Below are positions 33,665 to 41,772 of a DNA stretch of 47,912 nt, in pieces. The notes below the pieces were generated by a model. The model saw only the letters and a list, made by a program, of their open reading frames with translations, was not told where the DNA came from and ran no database searches. Source of the DNA: Chitinophagaceae bacterium (lineage in GTDB: Bacteria; Bacteroidota; Bacteroidia; Chitinophagales; Chitinophagaceae); assembly GCA_947447825.1 (NCBI GenBank), contig CANFLL010000025.1, positions 1 through 47,912 of the forward strand, written 5' to 3'. The translations under genes and the position numbers were made by a program. Every line of letters starts with the position of its first letter. Position 1 is the first letter of the stretch.

Positions 33665-35353
33665 ATGAAGTCATTAAAGGTTCTATTAGCATTAACCTTT
33701 GCTATTGTTGGTGTTAAATCTTTTGCACAGTCAGACTATATCACGCTTGGTTCTAAGGAGTATGGAGTAATTGATAGGTTACAAATTAAGTTAAGAAAAG
33801 ATTCTATTTTAAACTTCTCCGACATACGTCCTTACAGTAGAAAGGTGGTTACTGAAAGACTAGAGTATATTAATCAACTTGCTAGCGAAGGGAAGATTAG
33901 TTTGTCGGAGGTAGACAAGTATAACATTGAGATGTGTCTTAAAGAAAACTTTGAATACAGAACTGGATACGATTTAAAAGATTCTACACTCAGATTTAGG
34001 GATGTATTCACTAAATCTACCCTCACTAATCCTGCTTATATAGGTGTAAAGAGAGGTGATTTCTCAATTTATGCCACTGGGCATATCGATTATTCAAAAG
34101 GGAATGATAATAATTCCAACTATCAGTTATTTAATAACATCAGGGCTCTTTCATTAAGAGGAACCCTCTCTAAAAACTTCGGCTTTTATTCTACTTTGTT
34201 CGAGCACCAAGAGGCTGAAGCTGCTTATGTAAAGCAATATGTTAAAAGTTTTACAGCGGTGCCTGGAGAAGGATTTTATAATTCATTTAAAACAACTGGA
34301 TATGATGTTTTTAATGCGAAGGGTGGCGTTATGTTCAAGGCATCTAAAACAACAGACATTCAGTTTGCTTACGATAAAGTGTTCATTGGAGATGGTTTTA
34401 GGAGTTTAATATTGAGTGATTTTAGCAATAATTTTCTATTTTTAAAAGTGAATACCCGTGTTTGGAAACTTAATTATCACATGCTTTATGCGCAATTAGT
34501 TGGCACTCACCCAAATGTTGGAAACTATTTATATCCTAAGAAATATATGGCTTTCCACCAGTTAGATATTCAGGCAAACAAATGGTTGAACATTGGTGCA
34601 TTCGAGAGTGTGATGTTTGGTCGGTCTAACGGTTTTGCACTATCTTATGCTAATCCAATTATCTTTTACAGGTCGGTGGAAAGGCAAGAAGGAAGTCCGG
34701 ACAAAGTATTAATTGGTTTGAATATTAAAGCAAATCCATTTAAAAATACACAGTTGTATAGTCAGCTAATTTTAAATGAGTTTTCTTTTGACCAAATTAA
34801 GCGTTACAGCAAAGGCAATTATGTAAACAAACAAGCAATTCAGTTGGGTGCTAAAACAATTGATTTGTTTGGGGTTAAAAACCTAGATGTTCAAGCTGAA
34901 ATGAACATCGTTCGTCCATTTGTTTACACACATTATGATTCAACAGGTTCGTATTCAAACTACAACCAACAACTTGCGCATCCTTTAGGCGCAAATTTTA
35001 GAGAATATGTGGGCATTATAAAGTATCAGCCCATTAATAAATTGCAATTACAAGCCAAGTTGATTTATTACAAACAAGGATTAGATTCTGCAGGGTATAA
35101 TTTTGGATCAAATATTTTTAGGTTCTATTCTGAGGGAAAACCACGTGAGGATGGTTTCTTTATTGGAAGCGGCCTTCTTGCTACTTGTATGTTAACCCAG
35201 CTTACTGCTACGTATGAAGTTCTGCCGAATCTATATATTGATGCTAGCACCACTATAAGAAACTATTCTAAAAAGGGTTCAGCAGACTTTAATTCTCGAA
35301 TTTATTCAGTTGGAATAAGGCTTAACATAGCTCGCAGGGATTTTGATTTTTAA
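33665..35353 (+). CDS. Wzi/RemB-like outer-membrane beta-barrel protein
   Basis: A 562-residue protein with a signal peptide (1-21, ending SFAQ) and a basic N-terminal segment of about 100 residues. The body is many amphipathic strands rich in Tyr and Phe (GFYSTLFEHQEAEAAYV, DIQFAYDKVFIGDGFRSLIL, WKLNYHMLYAQLVGTHPN). The final strand RIYSVGIRLNI fits a barrel. The pattern matches the Wzi capsule-assembly fold and the gliding-motility protein RemB of flavobacteria. Which role applies is open, as no gliding genes are near. It is flanked by the fucosidase gene, divergent, and closed by a terminator. Confidence 0.82.
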   Translation: MKSLKVLLALTFAIVGVKSFAQSDYITLGSKEYGVIDRLQIKLRKDSILNFSDIRPYSRKVVTERLEYINQLASEGKISLSEVDKYNIEMCLKENFEYRTGYDLKDSTLRFRDVFTKSTLTNPAYIGVKRGDFSIYATGHIDYSKGNDNNSNYQLFNNIRALSLRGTLSKNFGFYSTLFEHQEAEAAYVKQYVKSFTAVPGEGFYNSFKTTGYDVFNAKGGVMFKASKTTDIQFAYDKVFIGDGFRSLILSDFSNNFLFLKVNTRVWKLNYHMLYAQLVGTHPNVGNYLYPKKYMAFHQLDIQANKWLNIGAFESVMFGRSNGFALSYANPIIFYRSVERQEGSPDKVLIGLNIKANPFKNTQLYSQLILNEFSFDQIKRYSKGNYVNKQAIQLGAKTIDLFGVKNLDVQAEMNIVRPFVYTHYDSTGSYSNYNQQLAHPLGANFREYVGIIKYQPINKLQLQAKLIYYKQGLDSAGYNFGSNIFRFYSEGKPREDGFFIGSGLLATCMLTQLTATYEVLPNLYIDASTTIRNYSKKGSADFNSRIYSVGIRLNIARRDFDF

Positions 35354-35376
35354 AATACAGTAGATATATACTATGG

Positions 35377-35415
35377 AAGCCCAACTTGTAAATGGTGCAA
35401 GTTGAGCTTTTTTTT
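35377..35415 (+). terminator. Intrinsic terminator of the Wzi/RemB-like gene
   Basis: Arms 35377-35388 (AAGCCCAACTTG) and 35398-35409 pair over 12 bp with a single C/A mismatch and a 9-nt loop. They are followed by a run of T to 35415. It is 24 bp behind the stop codon. Confidence 0.9.
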
Positions 35416-35546
35416 AAAATAGATTTTGTGCCAAGAACATCTGTTGATTGGGTAGAACCTCTAATTTGGTTATAAAAGTATTTTGATGATTATCTAAATA
35501 TTCCCCAGATATTCTAAACGTTCTGAGGACTGTCACATTTTGGCCA

Positions 35547-36335
35547 CTACACTTCAACCCAAGTATGATCTGCTAATAATCTTACCGATGCTATAAACTG
35601 ATTAAAAGCACCACCGCGCCCCCATTCATTAGGCGAAATGAGTGATAGGGCATGAGTTCCATCTTTCTGTTCATATAGATGATAAGTGTGACCTATTTGT
35701 GGTTTAAAGCGCAAAGTGGCTTCATAAATCATTAAACTAAGTTCCTTACGTTTATTAATCTCTTGTGCCTGCCTAGCCAATAATTCTATCTGTTGTTTAA
35801 TTTGGTCTAGATGCATATTTGTTTGCTCCTCCATGGCCGTAAGCGCTTTGTGTTTTATAACGCCTTCCTTAGTAGGTTTAATTGCCACACCACTAATGCT
35901 TGAAGCATAAGGAAGCACACTCATTTGCTTATGATAAACCTCAGTATTTATAAATGGTTCATTATTTTCATTCAATCCCTTTTGGGTAACTTTCATGTAT
36001 CCATTGGGTAATATTTCATTAGTTACTTCAAGTATTGTCACCTCTTCTTTAATGAATGCTGTGGCAATGGTAGAAGCATTTATAATGGAAGCCTTTATGG
36101 TATCAGCCAATTCCTGATTATCGAATGGATGATATTCGCCATCAGGTTTCACTTCATATTGGGTATAAAAGGCATCATTAGTAATAGAAACCCAGTTGAT
36201 GCTCACACACAACTCATGACCATTCTTTATGCTTTCAATTTTATAGTTGCCACTTTTAGGGATTGTGCCAAACTGAAAGTTACATTTCTCTGGAAACAAT
36301 TGCCAAGAGGCAAGAAAATTATATGCCTGAACCAT
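35547..36335 (-). CDS. DUF2452 domain-containing protein
   Basis: A 262-residue cytoplasmic protein. The C-terminal third (about 165-262) has the DUF2452 pattern: an Ile/Gln-rich helix (EEQTNMHLDQIKQQIELLA), then FKPQIGHTYHLYEQKDG and LSLISPNEWGRG. The N-terminal part (about 1-145) is beta-rich and unrecognised (FQFGTIPKSGNYKIE, WVSITNDAFYTQYE). DUF2452 has no established function. It is transcribed alone, between a terminator (36379) and the convergent Wzi-like gene. Confidence 0.78.
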   Translation of the reverse strand: MVQAYNFLASWQLFPEKCNFQFGTIPKSGNYKIESIKNGHELCVSINWVSITNDAFYTQYEVKPDGEYHPFDNQELADTIKASIINASTIATAFIKEEVTILEVTNEILPNGYMKVTQKGLNENNEPFINTEVYHKQMSVLPYASSISGVAIKPTKEGVIKHKALTAMEEQTNMHLDQIKQQIELLARQAQEINKRKELSLMIYEATLRFKPQIGHTYHLYEQKDGTHALSLISPNEWGRGGAFNQFIASVRLLADHTWVEV

Positions 36336-36378
36336 AGTTTTATTCTTTAATCAATTTACTGCACCTACAACATCCCCT

Positions 36379-36426
36379 TAAAAGAAAAGGTTGAACACAT
36401 ATACATGTATTCAACCTTTTCTTTTA
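36379..36426 (-). terminator. Bidirectional terminator behind iscA
   Basis: A perfect 17-bp inverted repeat: arms 36379-36395 (core AAAAGGTTGAA) and 36410-36426, with a 14-nt loop. On the minus strand the second arm ends in CCTTTTCTTTTA. It closes the isc operon 15 bp after the iscA stop. Confidence 0.88.
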
Positions 36427-36440
36427 TAAATCTATGAAAT

Positions 36441-36791
36441 TTACACAGCAAAGCTGTCTCCGCAACCGCAACTTCTACTGGCATTTGGGTTATTGAAATG
36501 AAATCCTTTGCCATTTAACCCATCACTAAAATCTAGTTCAGTATTTACTAAGTAGAGAAAACTCTTTAAATCAGTAACAACCTTAACGCCATTATCTTCA
36601 AAAATCTGATCCATCGGTTTAGTCTCATTATCGAAGTCTAACTTATAGCTAAGTCCGCTACATCCTCCACCCACTACGCCTACGCGTAAAAAATAACTTG
36701 TATCCCCTGCAATGCCAGCTTCATCCATCAGCTTTATCACTTTAGCTTTTGCTTTGTCGCTTACGTAGATTGCATTATCTGTTGCTACCAT
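36441..36791 (-). CDS. A-type Fe-S cluster carrier (IscA/ErpA family)
   Basis: A 116-residue A-type carrier that accepts a cluster from IscU and passes it to target proteins. The three cluster ligands are in the usual pattern: Cys44 in GGCSGLSY, and Cys108 and Cys110 in SCGCGDSFAV at the C-terminus. It has the usual length. It is the third gene of a iscS-iscU-iscA order, 98 bp after iscU. The spacer carries two runs of 7-bp words. IscA, ErpA and SufA cannot be separated by sequence alone. Confidence 0.93.
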   Translation of the reverse strand: MVATDNAIYVSDKAKAKVIKLMDEAGIAGDTSYFLRVGVVGGGCSGLSYKLDFDNETKPMDQIFEDNGVKVVTDLKSFLYLVNTELDFSDGLNGKGFHFNNPNASRSCGCGDSFAV

Positions 36792-36802
36792 CTTGTTTCT
36801 GT

Positions 36803-36887
36803 TTTAAATTTTAAATTTTGTAATTTATATTTAGCATGAGGTTATAAATTAAGATAATCTCGGTTTAAAATACAAAATTCAAAACAA
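36803..36887. repeat. Two 7-bp word runs between iscU and iscA
   Basis: The first run is TTTAAAT, TTTAAAT, TTTGTAA, TTTATAT at 36803-36830. The second is AAAATAC, AAAATTC, AAAACAA at 36867-36887. They fill most of the 98-bp spacer. The motif class is the same as elsewhere in the window but more AT-rich, so simple composition could explain part of it. Confidence 0.5.
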
Positions 36888-36889
36888 AT

Positions 36890-37309
36890 CTAATGAACGC
36901 CTTTTTCTTCAAACACTAACTCTTCTAAACCGTTCTTCACACGGTAATCATTGATAGCTGCTTTGATGGCATCTTCTGCCAAAACAGAGCAGTGGATTTT
37001 AACTGGAGGAAGATTTAATTCTTCTACCAAATCCATGTTATCAATCGCCATTGCTTGATCTACAGTTTTTCCTTTCAACCATTCTGTTGCTAAAGAAGAT
37101 GAGGCAATAGCAGAACCACAACCAAATGTTTTAAACTTAGCATCTGTGATAACACCAGTTGAATCATCAACCTGAATTTGAAGACGCATAACATCACCGC
37201 ATTCTGGTGCGCCAACTAAACCAGTACCTACGCTTTTACTTCCTTTATCGAGTGTACCCACATTTTTTGGGTTACTATAATGATCAATTACTTTTTCTGA
37301 ATATGCCAT
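36890..37309 (-). CDS. iscU: Fe-S cluster assembly scaffold IscU
   Basis: IscU is the scaffold on which the 2Fe-2S cluster is built from IscS-derived sulfur. The three cysteine ligands are present: Cys37 (APECGD, with Asp39), Cys64 (FGCGSA) and Cys107 (IHCSVLAEDA). The chaperone recognition motif LPPVK is at 100-104. Length (139) is standard. It is 89 bp downstream of iscS. No hscBA or fdx follows in the window, only iscA. Confidence 0.96.
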   Translation of the reverse strand: MAYSEKVIDHYSNPKNVGTLDKGSKSVGTGLVGAPECGDVMRLQIQVDDSTGVITDAKFKTFGCGSAIASSSLATEWLKGKTVDQAMAIDNMDLVEELNLPPVKIHCSVLAEDAIKAAINDYRVKNGLEELVFEEKGVH

Positions 37310-37398
37310 GATGAATTTTTTATTAATGATTAAACTATAAAAATGACTTATAAAACCTTCTTCTTTTTTCTACACACCACTTGCCACTTTCGGCTTAT

Positions 37399-38616
37399 TT
37401 AATGGTGTGCCCATTCAATGCTGTTCAAATCGATACCTTCCTTATACATTTCCCAAAGCGGACTCATGTCTCTCAACTTAAGAACTGTATTTGTAATTTG
37501 CTCAATGGTGTAGTCTATTTGTTCTTCAGTAGTGAAACGTCCCAAACCAAAACGTAAAGAACTATGCGCTAAGTCATCACCCAAGCCTAAAGCTTTCAAT
37601 ACATAGCTAGGTTCAAGAGAGGCAGACGTGCAAGCAGAGCCAGAACTAAGGGCAATATTTTTGTTGAAACCCATTAGTAAACCTTCACCTTCTACGTGTT
37701 TAAAGGAAATGTTAGCCACATGAGGTAAACGATGTTCACGATTACCGTTAACATACGACTCTTCTATTTGCAACAAAGCATTCTCTAATTTATCTCTAAG
37801 CTTGCTCAATCGTGAAGCATCTTCTGCCATTTCTTTTTTAGCTATTTCGCAAGCCTTACCAAAACCTACAATGCCAGGAACATTCAGTGTGCCACTACGC
37901 ATTCCTCTTTCGTGGCCGCCACCGTCCATTTGGGCAGTAACTTTAACACGAGGGTTTTTACGACGAACATATAAAGCTCCAATTCCTTTTGGGCCATACA
38001 TTTTGTGAGCAGTGAAGGCCATTAAATCAATGCCATCTTTAATGACATCAACTGGTATTTTTCCTACTGCTTGAACTGCATCCGAAAAGAAAAGAACACC
38101 ATGTTTTTTGGCAATTGCAGCAATTTCTTTTATTGGCTGAACAACGCCAATTTCATTGTTAGCATACATAATTGCAACTAATATGGTTGTTGGTCTGATG
38201 GCTGCTTCTAATTCTGCTAAATCTATTAATCCATCTTCTTTCACTTCAAGGTAAGTAACTTCTCCACCCAATTTCTCAATGTGCTTGCAAGTATCCAAAA
38301 CAGCTTTGTGCTCGGTGGTAGCTGTAATAATATGGTTTCCTTTACTAGCATACATTTCATAAACACCCTTTATTGCTAGGTTATCACCTTCAGTTGCACC
38401 ACTTGTAAAAATAATTTCTTTGGGATCAGCACCTATCAAAGCCGCCACTTGCTCACGAGCATAATCCACAGCTTCTTCTGCTTCCCAACCAAATGGATGG
38501 TTGCGGCTAGCTGCATTGCCAAAGTGTTCTGTGAAATAAGGAATCATTGTTTCCAACACCCTTGGGTCCATTGGTGTTGTTGCATTATTGTCTAAATAAA
38601 CGGGAAGTTTCAACAT
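37399..38616 (-). CDS. iscS: Cysteine desulfurase IscS
   Basis: A PLP enzyme that removes sulfur from cysteine to feed Fe-S assembly and tRNA thiolation. It is 405 residues from the chosen ATG. It has the N-terminal [14 protein letters not shown], the PLP Lys205 ([11 protein letters not shown]), and the catalytic Cys329 in the long flexible loop [10 protein letters not shown], typical of group I (IscS-type) desulfurases. The frame opens 11 codons earlier, but [10 protein letters not shown] is the standard family start. It heads the iscS-iscU-iscA operon. No IscR-like regulator gene is near. Confidence 0.95.
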   Translation of the reverse strand: MLKLPVYLDNNATTPMDPRVLETMIPYFTEHFGNAASRNHPFGWEAEEAVDYAREQVAALIGADPKEIIFTSGATEGDNLAIKGVYEMYASKGNHIITATTEHKAVLDTCKHIEKLGGEVTYLEVKEDGLIDLAELEAAIRPTTILVAIMYANNEIGVVQPIKEIAAIAKKHGVLFFSDAVQAVGKIPVDVIKDGIDLMAFTAHKMYGPKGIGALYVRRKNPRVKVTAQMDGGGHERGMRSGTLNVPGIVGFGKACEIAKKEMAEDASRLSKLRDKLENALLQIEESYVNGNREHRLPHVANISFKHVEGEGLLMGFNKNIALSSGSACTSASLEPSYVLKALGLGDDLAHSSLRFGLGRFTTEEQIDYTIEQITNTVLKLRDMSPLWEMYKEGIDLNSIEWAHH

Positions 38617-38730
38617 GTGTTTTTCTTTACTACTTAAGTTTAAACACAAACTTAGTGCAAAGGTTTTTAGTTTTCGTCAATTTTGGAGTCAGGAAACCTA
38701 ATTTTTCATATCTCGTAATCATAAAATACA

Positions 38731-38767
38731 AGAGGGCTAAAGCACAAATCTTATGCAATAGCCCTCT
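38731..38767 (-). terminator. Hairpin between the deacetylase and iscS
   Basis: AGAGGGCTA (38731-38739) pairs with TAGCCCTCT (38759-38767) over a 19-nt loop. On the minus strand it is followed by TGTATTTTATG. It lies about 110 bp past the deacetylase stop, so it may end that transcript before iscS. The T tract is poor. Confidence 0.5.
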
Positions 38768-38879
38768 AATTATTCCTTATTTGTATGCTTTTAAAATTGG
38801 CATTTCCTTTATAAACCTACTATCCAATTTTACTTAACTGCAATAATCAAATGAAATAAAGTATGCCTTTTTCAACCAA

Positions 38880-39716
38880 CTATTTCTTATTCAATGTATC
38901 CTTAACTGCGTGTTTTATTAATGGATAATGGTCAATGGTTTCAAATACATTCCTCGGGTCTTTTTTCAAGATTGAAATGAAACGAGCCAATGAATCAGCA
39001 TATTGCGGCTTTGCAAACATTCTGTCATGTGCCAATATCACAATTGCATTTGGAGCAACGGTAAGCTGGTCTTCTAGTTTATCATTCACTTCTTTTGCCA
39101 TTTGTTCTGCACCTTGCACGGGCGTGTTGCCCCCCTTGAAACGCCATTCCACATCCCAACCAATTACGCTATAACCAAGTGCATCTAGCTTTTTGTAAAC
39201 CTTTTCAGTAGAAGGTTGCCCTTTCATTTCTCCATCTAATACCCAAGAGTTACATCCAGGTAGTCTAATAATCTTCACAGGTACTTTTAACTCTTGTTCT
39301 GCATGTAAAAAGTCTTGCACTGCACTATCAGGCTGAGTATAGAATGACTTGTATTTATCCTTAAATCCATGCGAATAGCTATGATTTGCTAACAGAAACT
39401 CAGGGTAGCTATTGCGAATTTCATCTACCAAGCGTCTGCGTCTAAGGTCGAAAGCGTGCATTCCAACAGAAAAGAAAGTTGCTTTAACGCCTTCTTTATG
39501 GAAAACATCCTTACAAACCGTTGTTCCAGGAGGTTGAGGAGAATCATCCCAAGTTAAATAGATATATCGTTTACTGCTATCGAATTTTATGATGCTTCCG
39601 GGTATAGGTTTTGGTGCTTCTACTACTGCTTTAACTTCTTCTTTTTTAGGTTCGTTCTTGCAGCTTACAGCCATCAAAAGAACAGAAAGACAAAGTGTAC
39701 TTGTTAATAATTTCAT
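38880..39716 (-). CDS. Polysaccharide deacetylase (NodB-like) lipoprotein
   Basis: A 278-residue secreted lipoprotein. The signal ends at LLMAVSC with Cys19. The NodB domain runs from about 50 to 230: TWDDSP (Asp57/58, variant of TFDDGP), zinc histidines in NHSYSH (His112, His116), RLPG (151-154) and the last motif LAHD (His230). All catalytic motifs are present. Such enzymes deacetylate N-acetylated polysaccharides such as peptidoglycan, chitin or exopolysaccharide; the substrate is not clear. It stands alone upstream of iscS. Confidence 0.9.
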   Translation of the reverse strand: MKLLTSTLCLSVLLMAVSCKNEPKKEEVKAVVEAPKPIPGSIIKFDSSKRYIYLTWDDSPQPPGTTVCKDVFHKEGVKATFFSVGMHAFDLRRRRLVDEIRNSYPEFLLANHSYSHGFKDKYKSFYTQPDSAVQDFLHAEQELKVPVKIIRLPGCNSWVLDGEMKGQPSTEKVYKKLDALGYSVIGWDVEWRFKGGNTPVQGAEQMAKEVNDKLEDQLTVAPNAIVILAHDRMFAKPQYADSLARFISILKKDPRNVFETIDHYPLIKHAVKDTLNKK

Positions 39717-39856
39717 GGTAACTCGTATTAGTGATTTATCAAAAATAGGCTTTTAAAAAGCGTATTTTGGCAAAACAACCATACGTTGAAAACTATTTAG
39801 CTTTTCATTTATATGCACATTTTCATTTAAACTTGTGCAGAAGTGATGCTGAAAGG

Positions 39857-40303
39857 TCAGATTGCCCTTAAATATTTTGCAGGATTACCTGCATAAATAC
39901 CCGGCTTAGTTATGTTTTTAGTAACTACTGCTCCTGCGCCAATCACCACATTGTCACATATAGATACAGGCAATAGTGTTGCATTACTACCAATGGAAAC
40001 ATTGTTGCCAATGGTTGTTGGCTTCCAAAGTTGTTTATTGCCATTTGCTGGATGTCCTTCGCTAAACAAGTCATTTACAAACATTACTCCATGACCAATA
40101 AAACAATCATGGCCGATGGTTACAAGTTCGCAGATAAAACTGTGTGATTGAATTCGACATCTTTCGCCTATCAGTACTCCCTTTTGTATTTCAGTAAATG
40201 GTCCCACAAAACTGTTGCTACCTATTGTACAGCCATACAAGTTTGCGGGTTCCACCACCGTAACATTTTCCCCGAAGGACACATCTTTTATTGAAACATT
40301 CAT
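39857..40303 (-). CDS. Left-handed beta-helix acyltransferase (hexapeptide-repeat)
   Basis: A 148-residue protein made of hexapeptide repeats that form a left-handed beta-helix (for example IGSNSFVGPFTEI, VLIGERCRIQSHSF, TIGNNVSIGSNATLLP and VVIGAGAVVTKNI). It ends AGNPAKYLRAI, as in O-acetyl and N-acyltransferases of sugar nucleotides (WbbJ/PglD/WlbB-like). Such proteins act as trimers with acyl-CoA. The substrate is likely a polysaccharide precursor, but no pathway genes are adjacent. Confidence 0.85.
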   Translation of the reverse strand: MNVSIKDVSFGENVTVVEPANLYGCTIGSNSFVGPFTEIQKGVLIGERCRIQSHSFICELVTIGHDCFIGHGVMFVNDLFSEGHPANGNKQLWKPTTIGNNVSIGSNATLLPVSICDNVVIGAGAVVTKNITKPGIYAGNPAKYLRAI

Positions 40304-40310
40304 TGTAATT

Positions 40311-40352
40311 AGTTATGAATTATGAGCTATGAAATGAGAAATTTGGAATGTG
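40311..40352. repeat. 7-bp word run
   Basis: Consecutive heptamers: AGTTATG, AATTATG, AGCTATG, AAATGAG, AAATTTG, GAATGTG. The first three share the ending TATG. It lies just upstream of the acyltransferase start. Confidence 0.6.
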
Positions 40353-40584
40353 CGTTTTGAAACTATTTGCAAAAGTGGGCATCGCTATAATAATTCAGCA
40401 TTCAATCTGTAAAGTCATTAAGTATTTCTTATTGTTATTATTATATCTGAAAATGTAAATGACAAATGAAAATGACAAATATAGTGTTCTAGGATTCAGT
40501 TATAAACCAATTTTGTAACTATTCAGGGCGTATTTAACCATAAAGGTCACTAAGACTTTCAGCAGGAGCACAAGGATCACACAG

Positions 40585-40794
40585 TCCAAATATGTCTTCA
40601 CGCATACCAAATATGTCTTCACATATACCAAATATGTCTTCACACATACCAAATATGTCTTCACACATACCAAATACGACTTCACATATACCAAATATGT
40701 CTTCACACATACCAAATACGACTTCACACAGTCCAAATATGTCTTCACATATACCAAATACGACTTCACACAGTCCAAATACGACTTCACACAT
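40585..40794. repeat. Near-perfect 21-bp tandem array, ten units
   Basis: Ten units in exact register, starting every 21 bp from 40585. Two forms alternate irregularly: CCAAATATGTCTTCAC (copies 1-4, 6, 8) and CCAAATACGACTTCAC (copies 5, 7, 9, 10), with ends ACAT, ATAT, GCAT or ACAG. Most copies of the first form contain a TATGT/ACATA dyad. The 7-codon period leaves frames open on both strands, which is a by-product of the repeat. Such an array should vary in copy number between strains. Confidence 0.97.
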
Positions 40795-40944
40795 TGCCTT
40801 TTTCTAGAAAAAAAGAAGTTTTATTTAAGGAAATAAAACATACTGATCTCTATATATTAGGTCTAAGTACGTTATTTGTAAAAAAATGATGGCTATTAAG
40901 TTCATAGTACATCTTAGGTTTCAGTATTAAATATTCCACTTACA

Positions 40945-41517
40945 ATGCAGTCAATTAACGAACAAAAAAATCCGTGGACAATCATCGATCAAACAACTAT
41001 TTACGATAATAACTGGATTTCTTTAATCCATCACAACGTATTAAATCCTGCTGGAGGAAAAGGTATTTATGGTAAAGTGCATTTTAAAAACAAAGCCATC
41101 GCTGTTGTAGTCGTTGATGAAAATAAGGACACTTATTTGGTAGGACAGTTTCGTTTTACAATTAATGAATACAGTTGGGAAGTGCCAGAAGGTGGTGCGC
41201 CATGGTCTGAAGACTCATTAGAAGCCGCAAAAAGAGAATTATTGGAAGAAACAGGACTAAAAGCTGCCAATTGGGTGAGGCTTGGAGGCGGCTATTTATC
41301 TAATTCTGTTACAGACGAGTATGCCGAATGCTATCTGGCTACAAATCTTACGCAGCATGAAGCCGAACCCGAAGAAACAGAGCAGTTGGTGGTAAAGAAA
41401 GTGCCACTGAATGAGGCTTTTGCCATGGCTAGTGATGGAAGAATAATGGACGGCTTTTCCTTACTTGCCTTGCAAAAGCTGGAGTTAATGTTGCTGAAAG
41501 GAGAGATTGTTTTGTAG
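40945..41517 (+). CDS. Nudix hydrolase (ADP-ribose-pyrophosphatase-like)
   Basis: A 190-residue Nudix hydrolase. The Nudix box is perfect from Gly83: G-x5-E (Glu89), seven residues, RELLEETGL, fitting GX5EX7REUXEEXGU. The N-terminal part (NPWTIIDQTTIYDNNWISL) and the length suit ADP-ribose or other nucleoside-diphosphate-linked substrates, though the exact substrate is not decidable. Plus-strand, single gene. An unusual intergenic hairpin region follows before proS. Confidence 0.9.
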   Translation: MQSINEQKNPWTIIDQTTIYDNNWISLIHHNVLNPAGGKGIYGKVHFKNKAIAVVVVDENKDTYLVGQFRFTINEYSWEVPEGGAPWSEDSLEAAKRELLEETGLKAANWVRLGGGYLSNSVTDEYAECYLATNLTQHEAEPEETEQLVVKKVPLNEAFAMASDGRIMDGFSLLALQKLELMLLKGEIVL

Positions 41518-41543
41518 TTTGTTTAACCAAGGAGGAAGATTTT

Positions 41544-41640
41544 ACCACTAAGGCCACAAAGAAAAAAACACAAAGACCACAAGAGATAAAACATAAGTAT
41601 AGGATTTCTTTGTGCGCCTTGTGACACCTTATTTCTTTGT
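41544..41640. repeat. Dispersed CCACTAAGG/CACAAAG element with inverted arms
   Basis: The 5' part ACCACTAAGGCCACAAAG faces a reverse-complement part (41605-41628, TTTCTTTGTGCGCC) and could fold into a long imperfect hairpin. Similar words occur at 31218-31254, 40532-40578 and about 43997-44030. It looks like a small repetitive extragenic element; movement is not shown. Confidence 0.5.
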
Positions 41641-41772
41641 AGTTAAATAATAATCCTTGAGTTCCTTTTGGTAAATATTAAAACCCATTTAGCAATACTT
41701 AGATGAAGTAGTTACTTTTACCGCCGAACATTTAGATACAAAATACTTAGATACAAAATAGATACATAGATA

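Larger units (their letters stand above)
40304..40944. other. Divergent gap with 7-bp words, dispersed element and 21-bp array
   Basis: A 641-bp gap between divergent genes. It holds a 7-bp word run (40311-40352), a dispersed element (40532-40578) directly next to the array, and the 21-bp array (40585-40794). No gene is supported. Confidence 0.7.

Noticed and set aside
40500-40807. Open frames on both strands with 7-residue repeats (FGMCEDI, MSSHIPN, VCVKTYL)
   Set aside because: A 21-bp unit has 7 codons, so any frame without a stop stays open through the whole array. Frames are open on both strands over the same bases, with no start context, and none resembles a protein.
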